Assembly: GCA_965603725.1 (NCBI GenBank) | Contig: CBFDEC010000030.1 | Coordinates: 1-38,332 of the forward strand | Source of the DNA: JAGGSN01 sp965603725 | GTDB taxonomy: Bacteria; Zixibacteria; MSB-5A5; UBA10806; 4484-95 | Length of the DNA stretch: 38,332 nt | Reading direction: 5' to 3' | Part shown: one piece after another, positions 13,226-21,961 of the stretch | How positions within the stretch are numbered: the stretch's first letter is position 1 | How the letters are laid out: each line of letters starts with the position of its first letter | Notes under the pieces: generated by a model | What the model saw: the letters and a program-made list of their open reading frames with translations, nothing else | Told to the model about the DNA's origin: nothing | The model's database searches: none | Translations under genes and position numbers: made by a program

Positions 13226-14410
13226 ATGCAAAATTTAATCTATCTTGATAACGCCGCCACAGCCTGGCCCAAGCCGGATAATGTTTATAAATTCATGGAT
13301 GAGTTCTACCGTCAAACAGGAGTTAACCCGGGACGAAGCGGTTACGATAAAGCGATTGAAGCCGGCAACATTCTCGAGAACCTGCGCAATCGTCTGACAA
13401 AATATTTTGGCGGCGACGAGGAGTTTCCCGAGAGATTATGTTTCGGCTATAACGCCACCGATGCTTTAAACCTGATCATTCAGGGGTTGTTAAGTTCAGG
13501 CGACCATGTTGTCACTACCAATCTCGAACACAACTCGGTCATCAGGCCAATAAACCATCTCGTCCGCGATGGCGGGGTGGAAGCAACCTATGTGCCGTTC
13601 AACGGCCAGGGGTTTGTCGAACCCGATGATATTAAAAAAGCGATTAAAAAGAATACCAGGCTGGTGATTGTCAATCACGGCTCGAATGTGATAGGTACTA
13701 TTCAGCCGGTTGCTGAGATCGGCGCTGTATGCCAGGAAATGGGAGTGACCTTCGCTATAGATTCTTCACAGACTGCCGGTGTTATTCCTATTAATATGAA
13801 ACAGATGAACATCGATGTGCTGGCGTTCACCGGCCACAAGGCGCTTTTAGGATCGACCGGTATCGGCGGAATGTGCGTGCGAAAGCATGTCGACATCGCC
13901 CAGACAAGAAGCGGCGGTACCGGCGTGCGTTCGGCATATCCGTATCATCTCGAGGAGTATCCTTACCGGATGGAGTATGGCACACCCAATATGGTAGGTG
14001 TCGCCGCGCTCTGGGCCGGGCAGGATTATATCGAACAGCAGGGTATGGACAACATCTATGCCCATGAGCTAAAACTCGCTCGCAAGCTGGTTGATGGTTT
14101 CAAACAAATCGAGGGTGTCACTATGTACTGCTGTAACAGCCTTGACAACCACCTCTCGACAGTCTCGGTAAACCTCGAGGGCATGGAAGCCGGCGATGTG
14201 GGGATTTTTCTCGATGGCGACTACAATATCGCTACCCGAACCGGCCTTCACTGCGCCCCGCTGGTACATAAACAACTCGGCACAGTGGAAATGCATGGCA
14301 TGGTGCGTTTCTCGATAGGCGCATTCAACACCGAAGCACATGTCGATGCCGCTATTAATGCAATGACCGAGATTGCCGAGTTTGTGAGGGAGAGGGCTGT
14401 GAGGGCGTAG
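13226..14410 (+). CDS. Cysteine desulfurase-family class V aminotransferase
   Basis: The 394-residue PLP enzyme starts IYLDNAATAWPKPDNVY, as in the cysteine desulfurase subfamily near EF2568 (TIGR01977). Visible parts are FGYNATDALNLII, the PLP-stacking histidine in NLEHNSV (His102), AIDSSQTAG with the PLP aspartate (Asp179), TGHKALLG with the Schiff-base lysine (Lys205), and RTGLHCAP with the catalytic cysteine (Cys343). The reaction would be removal of sulfur from cysteine or selenocysteine. The ATG at 13226 is preferred because GGGAG (13215-13219) is 6 bases upstream; a TTG two codons earlier is the alternative. No suf, isc or thi genes are adjacent, so the sulfur acceptor is unknown. Confidence 0.9.
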   Translation: MQNLIYLDNAATAWPKPDNVYKFMDEFYRQTGVNPGRSGYDKAIEAGNILENLRNRLTKYFGGDEEFPERLCFGYNATDALNLIIQGLLSSGDHVVTTNLEHNSVIRPINHLVRDGGVEATYVPFNGQGFVEPDDIKKAIKKNTRLVIVNHGSNVIGTIQPVAEIGAVCQEMGVTFAIDSSQTAGVIPINMKQMNIDVLAFTGHKALLGSTGIGGMCVRKHVDIAQTRSGGTGVRSAYPYHLEEYPYRMEYGTPNMVGVAALWAGQDYIEQQGMDNIYAHELKLARKLVDGFKQIEGVTMYCCNSLDNHLSTVSVNLEGMEAGDVGIFLDGDYNIATRTGLHCAPLVHKQLGTVEMHGMVRFSIGAFNTEAHVDAAINAMTEIAEFVRERAVRA

Positions 14411-14774
14411 AAAGCAACATATAGACTGCGTAAGTCGAAAGCTTTATGATCTTGATAATAATCAGTATAGACCGCAGTGGTTTTGACCTGCCGATCTTAA
14501 CAGGCAGGGCTTTCCAGCCCTGCAGCGGCTCCGGAAAGAGCCGCCTATTAAGGTGAGAGTCAAGCAGGTCGGGTTCCGAAGCGAACGCAGTTTTTTAATA
14601 AATCCGACAAAAAGAAAAAACAATCATCAAGGCCACAGGAATCCTGACCTGCCAATCAATACATTCCTCAACCGAACGCATAATAATACCGATAAATATA
14701 TAATGAGCTTGATATTTTTAACTATATGCTGTAAAAATAATCAATAAAGTTGCACGCAATAAAGGAGAATACGC
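14411..14774. other. Intergenic stretch with two tandem perfect palindromes
   Basis: GCAGGGCT (14504-14511) pairs with AGCCCTGC (14516-14523), and directly after it GCGGCTC (14525-14531) pairs with GAGCCGC (14538-14544). The words GACCTGCC and CAGGTC around them suggest a larger nested palindrome from about 14485 to 14575. The remaining part, to 14774, is AT-rich and empty apart from the ribosome binding site of the next gene. Confidence 0.6.
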
Positions 14775-15410
14775 ATGCGAACAAAGTTAGCCATAATTCT
14801 ATCGTTTTTTCTGTTACCGCATATCATATCGGTAAACACCCCGGCCGATGTTGATATTGGTCTGTCAGTCGATAAAGAGGGCATAAAGAGTTTCTACCTG
14901 GCCATCGGTGATCATTACAAAGCCCCCGAAAAAGAGATTGCGGTAGTCAAAAAACGCAAAATTCCCGATGAGGATTTATCGGTTATCTTCTTTCTTGCCA
15001 GAAGCGCGAATGTCTCATCACAGGCTATTATCGATCTGCGTCTTGAGGGCAAGACCTGGATGCAAATAACCCTGCATTACGGTTTAGGACCGGGGATATA
15101 TTATGTGCCGGTTAAGGAAGTAAAAGGTCCTCCCTATGGAAAAGCCCTCGGGCATTTCAAAAACAGGCCTAAAAACAAGTGGAAGGAAATCGTCTTCGAT
15201 GATATTGATATTGTCAACCTGGTGAATTTGAAATTCATGTCGGAATATCACGGCTATTCCGCTGATGAGATCATTAAAATGAGAGCTAAAGGCAAAAACT
15301 TCATACTTATAAACGACGATATTAAGAAAATTAAGAAGGAAAAAAAGCAAAAAGCATCGAATAAAGAGGCTAAAGCCAAAGCTAAAAATAAAGGGAAGAA
15401 GAAAAAATAA
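14775..15410 (+). CDS. Secreted protein with two helical repeats and a lysine-rich tail
   Basis: The 211-residue protein starts with a signal peptide (MRTKLAIILSFFLLPHIISV). Two similar segments follow: LSVIFFLARSANVSSQAIID plus LRLEGKTWMQI (about 68-98), and LVNLKFMSEYHGYSADEIIK plus MRAKGKNFILI (about 148-178). The pattern of a small helical pair, S..-II.-LR..GK-W..I, is common in envelope proteins of unknown role. The last 30 residues are almost only K, A, N, E and Q, which fits nucleic acid or surface polymer binding, or simple disorder. GGAG (14764-14767) is 7 bases upstream. No function is claimed. Confidence 0.65.
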   Translation: MRTKLAIILSFFLLPHIISVNTPADVDIGLSVDKEGIKSFYLAIGDHYKAPEKEIAVVKKRKIPDEDLSVIFFLARSANVSSQAIIDLRLEGKTWMQITLHYGLGPGIYYVPVKEVKGPPYGKALGHFKNRPKNKWKEIVFDDIDIVNLVNLKFMSEYHGYSADEIIKMRAKGKNFILINDDIKKIKKEKKQKASNKEAKAKAKNKGKKKK

Positions 15411-15464
15411 CCTTTCAGTCGGCGCACATGGACATACGCCAGCCACGATAATTTTATAGCGGCC

Positions 15465-15500
15465 TCGGGAACCTCATACGAGTCGCACGACCCTTCCCGA
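15465..15500. repeat. Palindrome with an internal CTCATACGAG
   Basis: TCGGGAA (15465-15471) pairs with TTCCCGA (15494-15500). The inner CTCATACGAG is itself a small hairpin and recurs near 13030. Confidence 0.55.
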
Positions 15501-15614
15501 CGCTTTGAAATTCCCCCAAAAATAATCCTTGAAAAAATCCTGATTTTAAAGTAAAAAGTTCAGCCATGAATCATGTAAGATTTACTTCTTTGTTTTTTAA
15601 TTTTGACGGTAAAA

Positions 15615-17390
15615 ATGGCTGAGATAAGGAAGCTTTCCGAGATTTTGATCGATAAGATCGCCGCGGGTGAGGTGGTCGAAAACCCCGCCTCGGTGATTAA
15701 AGAGCTGGTTGAAAACTCGCTTGATGCCAGAGCGGCCTCGCTTGATCTGACAGTCGAACGCGGCGGCTCTCGCCTGATCAAGCTGGTTGATGACGGCTAC
15801 GGCATTCCGCCTGACCAGGTGCGCCTGGCGTTTGCCCGTCACGCCACCTCGAAGATTGAAGATGAATCAGACCTGCAAGCCATATCAAGCTATGGATTCA
15901 GGGGAGAGGCTCTGCCAGCGATCGCCTCTGTTTCAATGATTGATATGACAACCGCAGTTGAGGGCGCAAAAGAGGGAACGAGAATTACGATTGAAGGCGG
16001 CAAGGAAACTCTGTTTGAACCGGCGCCGCCACGAAAAGGCACGGTGATAACAGTCCGGCAGCTCTTTTTCAACACCCCGGCCCGTCGCAAATTCCTCAAA
16101 TCAGAAACCGGCGAAACCCGAAAACTGGTGGCGGTTTTCTGCAAATATGCTGTCAGCCGTTATCGAAACGCCATGAAACTGGTTTCCGACAATAAGGAAA
16201 TAATCAATTATCCGGCTGATGATAAATTGATAGATAGGCTTAAACGCCTATGGGGAAACAAAGTTGGCAACCATCTGATAGAGATTTCCAAATCAACTGA
16301 AAATGGACTCATCATATCCGGCTTCGTGACCCGCCCCGAAATAAGCCGCGGCAACCGCAACCAGATACACCTGATTGTCAACGGCCGTCCCGTTTATGAT
16401 GTCTCATTGATGCATGCTGTCCGTTCCGGCTATGGCAACACTCTCGATTCAGGGTTCTTTCCGATGGCGGCGATTTTTATCGATATTGATAGATCGGCTG
16501 TTGATGTTAACGTGCATCCCGCCAAAACTGAGGTCAGGTTTGCCGATGAAAAATATCTTTATTCACAGATAAAGAAGCTCGTTGAGGAGGCGGTACAGGT
16601 TCCGGCGTTATTCTCCGTAAATTCAGCAGCCAGGAGCGGGAAAGATTTCCACAGTATGCCGAAAATGACCGCCTCAAAGGCAAATACACATCAGCCAGTA
16701 TGGCACAAACCTGAAACCATGATTAAATCAAGCCATAACAATAACACATCGGCAATTGATCGAAAAACAGAGGACAACTTCGAGGAACAGATTCCTCCTG
16801 AAGCCGAACAGGAACTCAATATAGGGGGGAAGAGGTTCTGGCAGTTATACAACACTTTTATTATGGGTTTTCGCGACGGCAAAATCTGGATGATAGATCA
16901 GCATACAGCGCATGAGAGGATTCTTTATGAGGCGGCGCTTGATAATCTCTGTGAAAGACCGGGCACCTCTCAATGTCTGCTTTTTGACCTGACAATCGAG
17001 CTTGATCCCGAAGATATGGCGGTGTTCGAAAAACATGTTAAGCTTATTGAACGATTGGGCTTTGAGATCGAACCTTTTGGCAAAAGAGCCGTAATAATAA
17101 GAGGTGTACCGGGCTATTTTGAAAGTTCATCAATCGAGGAGATTTTCAGGAACCTGCTTAATGGCTTTTCCGACAACCTCTCAACTGGCGAGGATCCCAT
17201 AATGGCGCTGGCTTCATCAGTTGCCTGCCATGCCTCAATAAGAGCAGGCGAAACACTGTCCCAGGAGCAGATGCAGGGGCTGTTTAATCGTCTTTTCGAA
17301 TGCCAGGAACCCTACCAGTGTCCGCATGGCCGTCCAACAGTAGTAACTATCTCCAGAGACGACCTGGATAAAATATTCAAACGCCGATGA
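15615..17390 (+). CDS. mutL: DNA mismatch repair protein MutL
   Basis: The 591-residue protein links mismatch recognition by MutS to strand incision. The N-terminal GHKL ATPase has KIAAGEVVENPASVIKELVE with catalytic Glu30 and Asn34, DDGYGI, YGFRGEALPAIASV and FFNTPARRKF, then VNVHPAKTEVRF. After a variable linker (about 330-400) the C-terminal domain carries the endonuclease metal motif as DQHTAHERILYE (428-439; most family members have DQHA), ACHASIRAG (537-545), CPHGRP (569-574) and a final FKRR, so it should be the nicking type found outside enterobacteria. I use the ATG at 15615, because homology starts there; a TTG lies four codons upstream and the ribosome binding site is weak. The gene overlaps miaA by four bases. 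Confidence 0.97.
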   Translation: MAEIRKLSEILIDKIAAGEVVENPASVIKELVENSLDARAASLDLTVERGGSRLIKLVDDGYGIPPDQVRLAFARHATSKIEDESDLQAISSYGFRGEALPAIASVSMIDMTTAVEGAKEGTRITIEGGKETLFEPAPPRKGTVITVRQLFFNTPARRKFLKSETGETRKLVAVFCKYAVSRYRNAMKLVSDNKEIINYPADDKLIDRLKRLWGNKVGNHLIEISKSTENGLIISGFVTRPEISRGNRNQIHLIVNGRPVYDVSLMHAVRSGYGNTLDSGFFPMAAIFIDIDRSAVDVNVHPAKTEVRFADEKYLYSQIKKLVEEAVQVPALFSVNSAARSGKDFHSMPKMTASKANTHQPVWHKPETMIKSSHNNNTSAIDRKTEDNFEEQIPPEAEQELNIGGKRFWQLYNTFIMGFRDGKIWMIDQHTAHERILYEAALDNLCERPGTSQCLLFDLTIELDPEDMAVFEKHVKLIERLGFEIEPFGKRAVIIRGVPGYFESSSIEEIFRNLLNGFSDNLSTGEDPIMALASSVACHASIRAGETLSQEQMQGLFNRLFECQEPYQCPHGRPTVVTISRDDLDKIFKRR

Positions 17391-18304
17391 AATATATTAT
17401 CATCTGTGGTCCCACCTGCTCTGGCAAAACCGGCTTAGGGGTTGAGTTAGCCCTGCGTTATAACGGTGAAATTATCAACGCTGATTCCCGTCAGATTTTC
17501 AAGCATACCACAATTGGAACCGCCAAACCTAAACCCGAGAAATGCCGCGGAATCAAACATCACCTCATAGATTTTTTAGAGCTTGACGATAACTTTTCAG
17601 CCTACAAATTTGCCAAGCTGGCTAAAGAATTGATAGAGAATATCGCTGCCCGAGGAAAACTACCTCTGGTCGTTGGCGGTACAGGGTTATACCTTAAAGC
17701 TCTAGCCGAAGGATTATTTAAGTCGCCGCAACCGGATTATAAATATCGTAAGAAACTCGAAACGATTAGCAGTAAAAATGGCTCTGAAACATTGTATAGA
17801 ATGCTGACTGAAATTGATCCTTTAACGGCTGAAAAAATAGATAAACAGGATACAACCCGTATCATCAGGGCGCTCGAGATTTATAAGCTTACCGGTAAAC
17901 CCATTTCAGAAATGCAAAAAACAGGTGAGTACAATAGCGTTGGCAATCCATTATGGCTGGGTTTGCTGCCTGAAAGGAAAATCCTTTATAATCGAATTAA
18001 TAAACGTGTCGATGATATGATTGATGAAGGTTTTGAGCAGGAAGTTCTGCAATTGAAACCTTTCCTTGATACCGTGAGAAAAAAGAAAATGGTCGGTTAT
18101 ACTCATATGATCAGTTACCTTTTTGATAACATGATTACCCGGCAGGAGGCAATCGACAAAGTGAAACAACATCACCGCAATTATGCCAAAAGACAGATTA
18201 CCTGGTTTCGTAAGGTAAACGGCATATGCTGGTTTGATTCAAGCCTGGATGGTTTTACAGAAAAGGTCATTAATATTTGTGATAGATATTTGAAAAAGGC
18301 TTGA
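17387..18304 (+). CDS. miaA: tRNA dimethylallyltransferase
   Basis: This 305-residue enzyme adds a dimethylallyl group to A37 of tRNAs that read UNN codons. The P-loop is GPTCSGKT (8-15), followed by NADSRQIF with the substrate-binding DSRQ, then GTAKP, HHLIDF, VVGGTGLYLKAL, DTTRIIRALEIY and KRQITWFRK, all in the standard order. Its length is normal for bacteria. Its ATG overlaps the mutL stop (ATGA), so the two are translated as a unit; mutL-miaA is a widespread gene order. Confidence 0.97.
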   Translation: MKYIIICGPTCSGKTGLGVELALRYNGEIINADSRQIFKHTTIGTAKPKPEKCRGIKHHLIDFLELDDNFSAYKFAKLAKELIENIAARGKLPLVVGGTGLYLKALAEGLFKSPQPDYKYRKKLETISSKNGSETLYRMLTEIDPLTAEKIDKQDTTRIIRALEIYKLTGKPISEMQKTGEYNSVGNPLWLGLLPERKILYNRINKRVDDMIDEGFEQEVLQLKPFLDTVRKKKMVGYTHMISYLFDNMITRQEAIDKVKQHHRNYAKRQITWFRKVNGICWFDSSLDGFTEKVINICDRYLKKA

Positions 18305-18329
18305 CATGTTTTGTCAATCATCTTATATG
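18301..18329 (+). promoter_or_regulatory. Possible promoter with a palindromic -35 region
   Basis: TTGACA (18301-18306) overlaps the miaA stop, and TATATG follows at 18324-18329 after 17 bases. TTGACA and TGTCAA (18312-18317) form an inverted repeat around TGTTT, which could be an operator. The evidence is only the consensus match. Confidence 0.35.
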
Positions 18330-18361
18330 CAACGGATTATAACAAAAGAAGTGAGGATGTT

Positions 18362-20347
18362 TTGAATAAAACCTTTTTAATTGTACTTTGTTTGATTCTT
18401 ATCGCAGGATGTTCTACACCGGATTCGGGACGTCTAACCGGCGCCAGGAATGCCGATTCGAATAATTTTGACCGGTATTCATCGGAAGAATCGAAATCGA
18501 TTGATAATGATTTTGGAGACGATTCAGGACAGCGTGAGGAAATCCGCGCTACCTTGCATGAGGCTGAAACATATTATACCAATGGTGTAATTTTCTACCA
18601 GAGAAATCTGCTGGATTCATCCCAGATCGCCTTTGAGGAAGTTCTGCTTGTGTTGTCCGAGCTGGAATTTGATCCTGATATATTTAAGTCAGAAGCCCGC
18701 TGGATGGAGATTCTGCTTAAGGAAATCGAATCTGACTATCGCCTGACATTAATGACGTCTGGCGTACTGTATTCTGAGGGTTCGACTGCCGCTTTCAGGG
18801 ATCTGTTTTCAGATATTAAAAATTTCAAGAGACTGAAAGAATCCGGAGAGTTCCATCATTATGTCAGGGATTCTATCGTCTATGATGTGCCGATTTATTT
18901 AAACGAAAAAGTCGAGAATTCTTTAGCATACCTGCAAACGGTGGCCCATAACACATTTGAAAAATACCTTAGCCATTCAGGACGATATATCCCGTTAATG
19001 GAAAAGATACTGGCGGAGGAAGGCGTGCCTCATGATTTAGTTTATTTGCCTTTAATCGAGTCCGGGTTTAACGCTCATGCTTACTCGTATGCCAGGGCGG
19101 TTGGTTTCTGGCAGTTTATATATTCAACCGGCAAAAGGTATGGTATGAAAAGGAACTGGTGGTATGATGAGAGACGCGATTTTGAAAAGTCCACCCGGGC
19201 AGCCGCACGCTATCTTAAAAACCTCTATGATGAATTTGGTTCCTGGGAATTAGCCCTGGCCGGATATAACGGCGGCGAGGGGAGAGTAAGAAAAGAGATC
19301 AAAAGACATAAAACCAAAGACTTCTGGAAGCTCAGATTAAAGAAACAGACACGAAACTACGTACCGCTTTTCATGGCGGCAACTATAATTGCCAAACAGC
19401 CTGATAAATACGGTTTTTTTCCATCGTACGAAGAACCAATAGAATGGGAAACTGTCAAAGTATCCAAGTGTATGACTTTCAATAATATTTCTGCAAAAAC
19501 AGGAATTGCAGTCGCCAATTTGGAGCTTTTAAATCCCGAACTGATAAGAGGCGCTACTCCACCCAACTACAAAAACTACAAACTGAGAATCCCCGTAGGG
19601 AAATCAGGAAACCTCTTAGCCGCCTATGATAAAATCCCCTCCGAGAAGAATACAAATTGGGTAAAACATAAAATAAGACGGGGGGAAACTGTTTCCACGA
19701 TTGCCAGAAAATACGGCGTATCGATGTCGTCAATTGTTTCTGCCAACGATCTTAGGCGGCCTTATAGAATCATCGCCGGCAAGTCATTAATGATTCCTAC
19801 CGCCAAAGGAAAATCCTGGTCATCAAGTAGAAAAGGAATAGTCCCTGATGGATCCGGCACATATGCTGTAAAAAGAGGTGATACTTTGTGGGAAATTGCC
19901 CGGGCGCATGGTGTAAGTGTCAGGAGCCTGAAAAATGTCAACCGGCTGTCATCAAACAGGATTTATGTCGGCAGAAAGCTTAAAATACCGGGCGGTACCG
20001 GAAATGATGATATCGGCGGCAATGTGCATACTGTAAAACCAGGCGATTCATTATCTCGAATAGCCAAGCGATATGGAGTTTCAATCGCCGCCCTGAAAAA
20101 GCATAACAGATTAAAAACTAACACTATCTATCCTAATATGAAACTTAAGATTCCGCATAAAGGCTCAAGTAATGCTTTAAGCATGAAAAACAAACAGCCT
20201 ACCATATACAGAGTAAAAAAAGGCGATACTCTTACCAAGATTGCCCGAATATTTGGCGTTACTATTCAGGAGCTTGTTGCCTGGAATGACATTTCTAATC
20301 CTTCAAAAATACCAAGAGGAAAAAAATTAAAAATTTATAATTGGTAA
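18362..20347 (+). CDS. mltD: MltD-like membrane-bound lytic transglycosylase with four LysM domains
   Basis: This 661-residue lipoprotein should cleave peptidoglycan glycan strands at the inner face of the outer membrane. The signal ends in LIAGC (Cys17). A helical region to about residue 185 precedes the SLT domain: LPLIESGFNAHAYS with catalytic Glu233, AVGFWQFI, GYNGGEGRV, and YVPLFMAATII. A degenerate LysM-like part (about 366-413) and four clear LysM modules follow (from about 436, 506, 561 and 615), each with an RRGET, KRGDT, KPGDS or KKGDT start and an (L/I)xIP-type end. I chose the TTG at 18362 because GAGG (18353-18356) lies 5 bases upstream and a signal peptide begins there; the open frame extends to 18311. 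Confidence 0.92.
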   Translation: MNKTFLIVLCLILIAGCSTPDSGRLTGARNADSNNFDRYSSEESKSIDNDFGDDSGQREEIRATLHEAETYYTNGVIFYQRNLLDSSQIAFEEVLLVLSELEFDPDIFKSEARWMEILLKEIESDYRLTLMTSGVLYSEGSTAAFRDLFSDIKNFKRLKESGEFHHYVRDSIVYDVPIYLNEKVENSLAYLQTVAHNTFEKYLSHSGRYIPLMEKILAEEGVPHDLVYLPLIESGFNAHAYSYARAVGFWQFIYSTGKRYGMKRNWWYDERRDFEKSTRAAARYLKNLYDEFGSWELALAGYNGGEGRVRKEIKRHKTKDFWKLRLKKQTRNYVPLFMAATIIAKQPDKYGFFPSYEEPIEWETVKVSKCMTFNNISAKTGIAVANLELLNPELIRGATPPNYKNYKLRIPVGKSGNLLAAYDKIPSEKNTNWVKHKIRRGETVSTIARKYGVSMSSIVSANDLRRPYRIIAGKSLMIPTAKGKSWSSSRKGIVPDGSGTYAVKRGDTLWEIARAHGVSVRSLKNVNRLSSNRIYVGRKLKIPGGTGNDDIGGNVHTVKPGDSLSRIAKRYGVSIAALKKHNRLKTNTIYPNMKLKIPHKGSSNALSMKNKQPTIYRVKKGDTLTKIARIFGVTIQELVAWNDISNPSKIPRGKKLKIYNW

Positions 20348-20360
20348 CCCAAGAAATGAT

Positions 20361-20389
20361 TTGACATTAGCAGGGCTTTAATTTACATT
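20361..20389 (+). promoter_or_regulatory. Promoter directly before sppA
   Basis: TTGACA (20361-20366) and TACATT (20384-20389) are 17 bases apart, only about 12 bases before the sppA ATG. A transcript from here would be almost leaderless. Confidence 0.45.
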
Positions 20390-20400
20390 CAACTCCGATT

Positions 20401-21294
20401 ATGATTCGAACTCGTAACATTTTGGTAGGGTTATTCATTACCGGTGTAGTGGCGTTGTTCTTTTTTATGATCTGGGTTTCTATCTGGGGACTGTCAAAAC
20501 ATCGGGGATTATCTTTTATGCCGGCAGGGGATAAGATAGCCGTCATTGAAATCAACGAGGTTATTGAAAGCTCGGATTATTTTGTTCGCCAGTTAAAAAA
20601 GTATGGCGATGACAGTTCGATTCCGGCTATTGTATTGAGGATTAATTCGCCGGGCGGCGCTGTTGCGCCTGTTCAAGAGATTTACAATCAGGTTTTGAAA
20701 GTACGGGAAGAAGGTACATATATTATCGTTTCGATATCCTCAATTGCCGCCTCCGGAGGTTATTATATTGCATCCGCCGCAGATACAATATTGGCAAACC
20801 CAGGATCGCTGACCGGTTCGATTGGCGTTATATTTTCGTATTTTACATTTGAGGCATTAATGGATAAAATCGGGGTAAATCTTGAGATTGTCAAGTCTGG
20901 TGATTTAAAAGATGTTGGCAACATTTCAAGAGAGATGACTCAAAAAGAAAGAGAAATGCTTCAGGCTGCGATTGATGACACATATAATCAATTTGTTATG
21001 GCTGTTTCTGAAGGGCGTAATTTAGAAATCGATCGCATTGAGGAATTAGCTGATGGTTCTATATTTACTGGAAATCAAGCTCTTGAGTTTGGGTTAGTAG
21101 ATAAACTGGGTGGATTTGAGGATGCCATAGCTTTAGCAAGTGAAATGACAGGACTTGGAGATGATCCGCAAATTGTTAGAGAATACCCACGTCGTCGTGG
21201 ACTTCTCGATTATTTCCTTGAAAAAGCGGCTTTATTGTTAAATCTAAGTGTGCCGGAGCAAACCTGGCCAAAGTTGGAATATATCTATAAATAG
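20401..21294 (+). CDS. sppA: Signal peptide peptidase SppA (single-domain type)
   Basis: This 297-residue membrane-anchored serine protease degrades leftover signal peptides. A membrane helix (about 8-30) is followed by INEVIESSDYFVRQLKKYG, VLRINSPGGAVAP, then SSIAASGGYYIAS with nucleophile Ser118, and SGDLKDVGN with the general-base Lys170. The 52-residue distance from Ser to Lys equals that in the short SppA of Bacillus. The second half is the usual ClpP/crotonase fold with GSIFTGNQALEFGLVDKLGG. No ribosome binding site lies upstream, and the promoter is only 12 bases away. Its length matches the short, non-duplicated family. Confidence 0.93.
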   Translation: MIRTRNILVGLFITGVVALFFFMIWVSIWGLSKHRGLSFMPAGDKIAVIEINEVIESSDYFVRQLKKYGDDSSIPAIVLRINSPGGAVAPVQEIYNQVLKVREEGTYIIVSISSIAASGGYYIASAADTILANPGSLTGSIGVIFSYFTFEALMDKIGVNLEIVKSGDLKDVGNISREMTQKEREMLQAAIDDTYNQFVMAVSEGRNLEIDRIEELADGSIFTGNQALEFGLVDKLGGFEDAIALASEMTGLGDDPQIVREYPRRRGLLDYFLEKAALLLNLSVPEQTWPKLEYIYK

Positions 21295-21311
21295 TTGAGT
21301 TTAGTTAGCTT

Positions 21312-21533
21312 ATGCCGATATATGAATATGATTGCCGGCAATGCAGTAAGCCATTTGAGGACCTGGTGAGAGGAGACTATGACGTTAGATGTCCCTCGTG
21401 TGGTTCAGCAGATGTGGACCGTAAACTTTCGATATGCGGATTTGTCACATCATCGAGGTTTATTGGATCCGCTGGCAACAGTTGCGGCGGTTGTGCAAAG
21501 TATAGTTGCAGTGGATGCTCAAATATATCTTGA
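21312..21533 (+). CDS. FmdB-family zinc-ribbon protein
   Basis: The 73-residue protein starts MPIYEYDCRQCSKPFE with Cys8 and Cys11, then CPSCGS with Cys27 and Cys30, which makes the FmdB/CxxC_CxxC_SSSS zinc ribbon. The C-terminus adds six more cysteines (CGGCAKYSCSGC), commoner in this family than expected by chance. FmdB was named for a formamidase regulator, but most members have no known role. The gene follows sppA by 17 bases and precedes HU by 34, so co-transcription is likely. Confidence 0.9.
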   Translation: MPIYEYDCRQCSKPFEDLVRGDYDVRCPSCGSADVDRKLSICGFVTSSRFIGSAGNSCGGCAKYSCSGCSNIS

Positions 21534-21567
21534 ATAAGAGATACTAAGATAAAAAAGGAGGAGAGGT

Positions 21568-21861
21568 ATGACAAAGGCTGATCTGGTTGAGCAGGTTTCT
21601 GAAAAAACTGGCTTGACAAGAACCGATGTTGCAGCCGCAGTCGATAGTCTGCTGGAGGCTGTTAAGAAAAGCCTGGAAGCTGGCAAGAATATTGAAATCC
21701 GGGGTTTTGGCACGTTCAAGATCAAGCCGCGTAAAGCTCGTAAAGCTCGCAACCCCAGAACAGGAGAGGAGGTACCTGTTCCCGACAGAAAAATACCGGT
21801 TTTTAAACCGTCAAACGAGTTTAAAAGCCTGGTGATGAATTCTGAAGCGAATAGAATTTAA
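21568..21861 (+). CDS. HU-family DNA-binding protein
   Basis: The 97-residue protein begins MTKADLVEQVSEKTGLTRTD and has the HU helices, then IEIRGFGTFKIKPRKARKAR (48-67) and NPRTGEEVPVPDRKIPVFKP with the DNA-bending proline arm. HU dimers bend and compact DNA. The ribosome binding site is strong (AAGGAGG at about 21555). A tiny ribosomal protein gene follows after four bases. Confidence 0.95.
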   Translation: MTKADLVEQVSEKTGLTRTDVAAAVDSLLEAVKKSLEAGKNIEIRGFGTFKIKPRKARKARNPRTGEEVPVPDRKIPVFKPSNEFKSLVMNSEANRI

Positions 21862-21865
21862 TTGT

Positions 21866-21961
21866 ATGCCAAGCGGTAAAAAACGTAAGCGACACAAGAT
21901 CAAAACCCATAAACGTAAGAAGAGGTTGCGGAAAAACCGTCACAAAAAGAAAAATAGGTAA
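21866..21961 (+). CDS. COX24/AURKAIP1-domain ribosomal protein bL38-like
   Basis: This 31-residue frame reads MPSGKKRKRHKIKTHKRKKR and ends in LRKNRHKKKNR. It matches the bacterial AURKAIP1/COX24-domain peptides (mitochondrial relative mS38) that have been seen as bL38 in Bacteroidota ribosomes. Nearly two-thirds of the residues are basic, as expected for a protein buried in rRNA. It begins four bases after the HU stop, so it is probably translated by coupling; no separate ribosome binding site is seen. It is below the size usually reported by gene finders. Its presence supports an FCB-group host. Confidence 0.8.
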   Translation: MPSGKKRKRHKIKTHKRKKRLRKNRHKKKNR

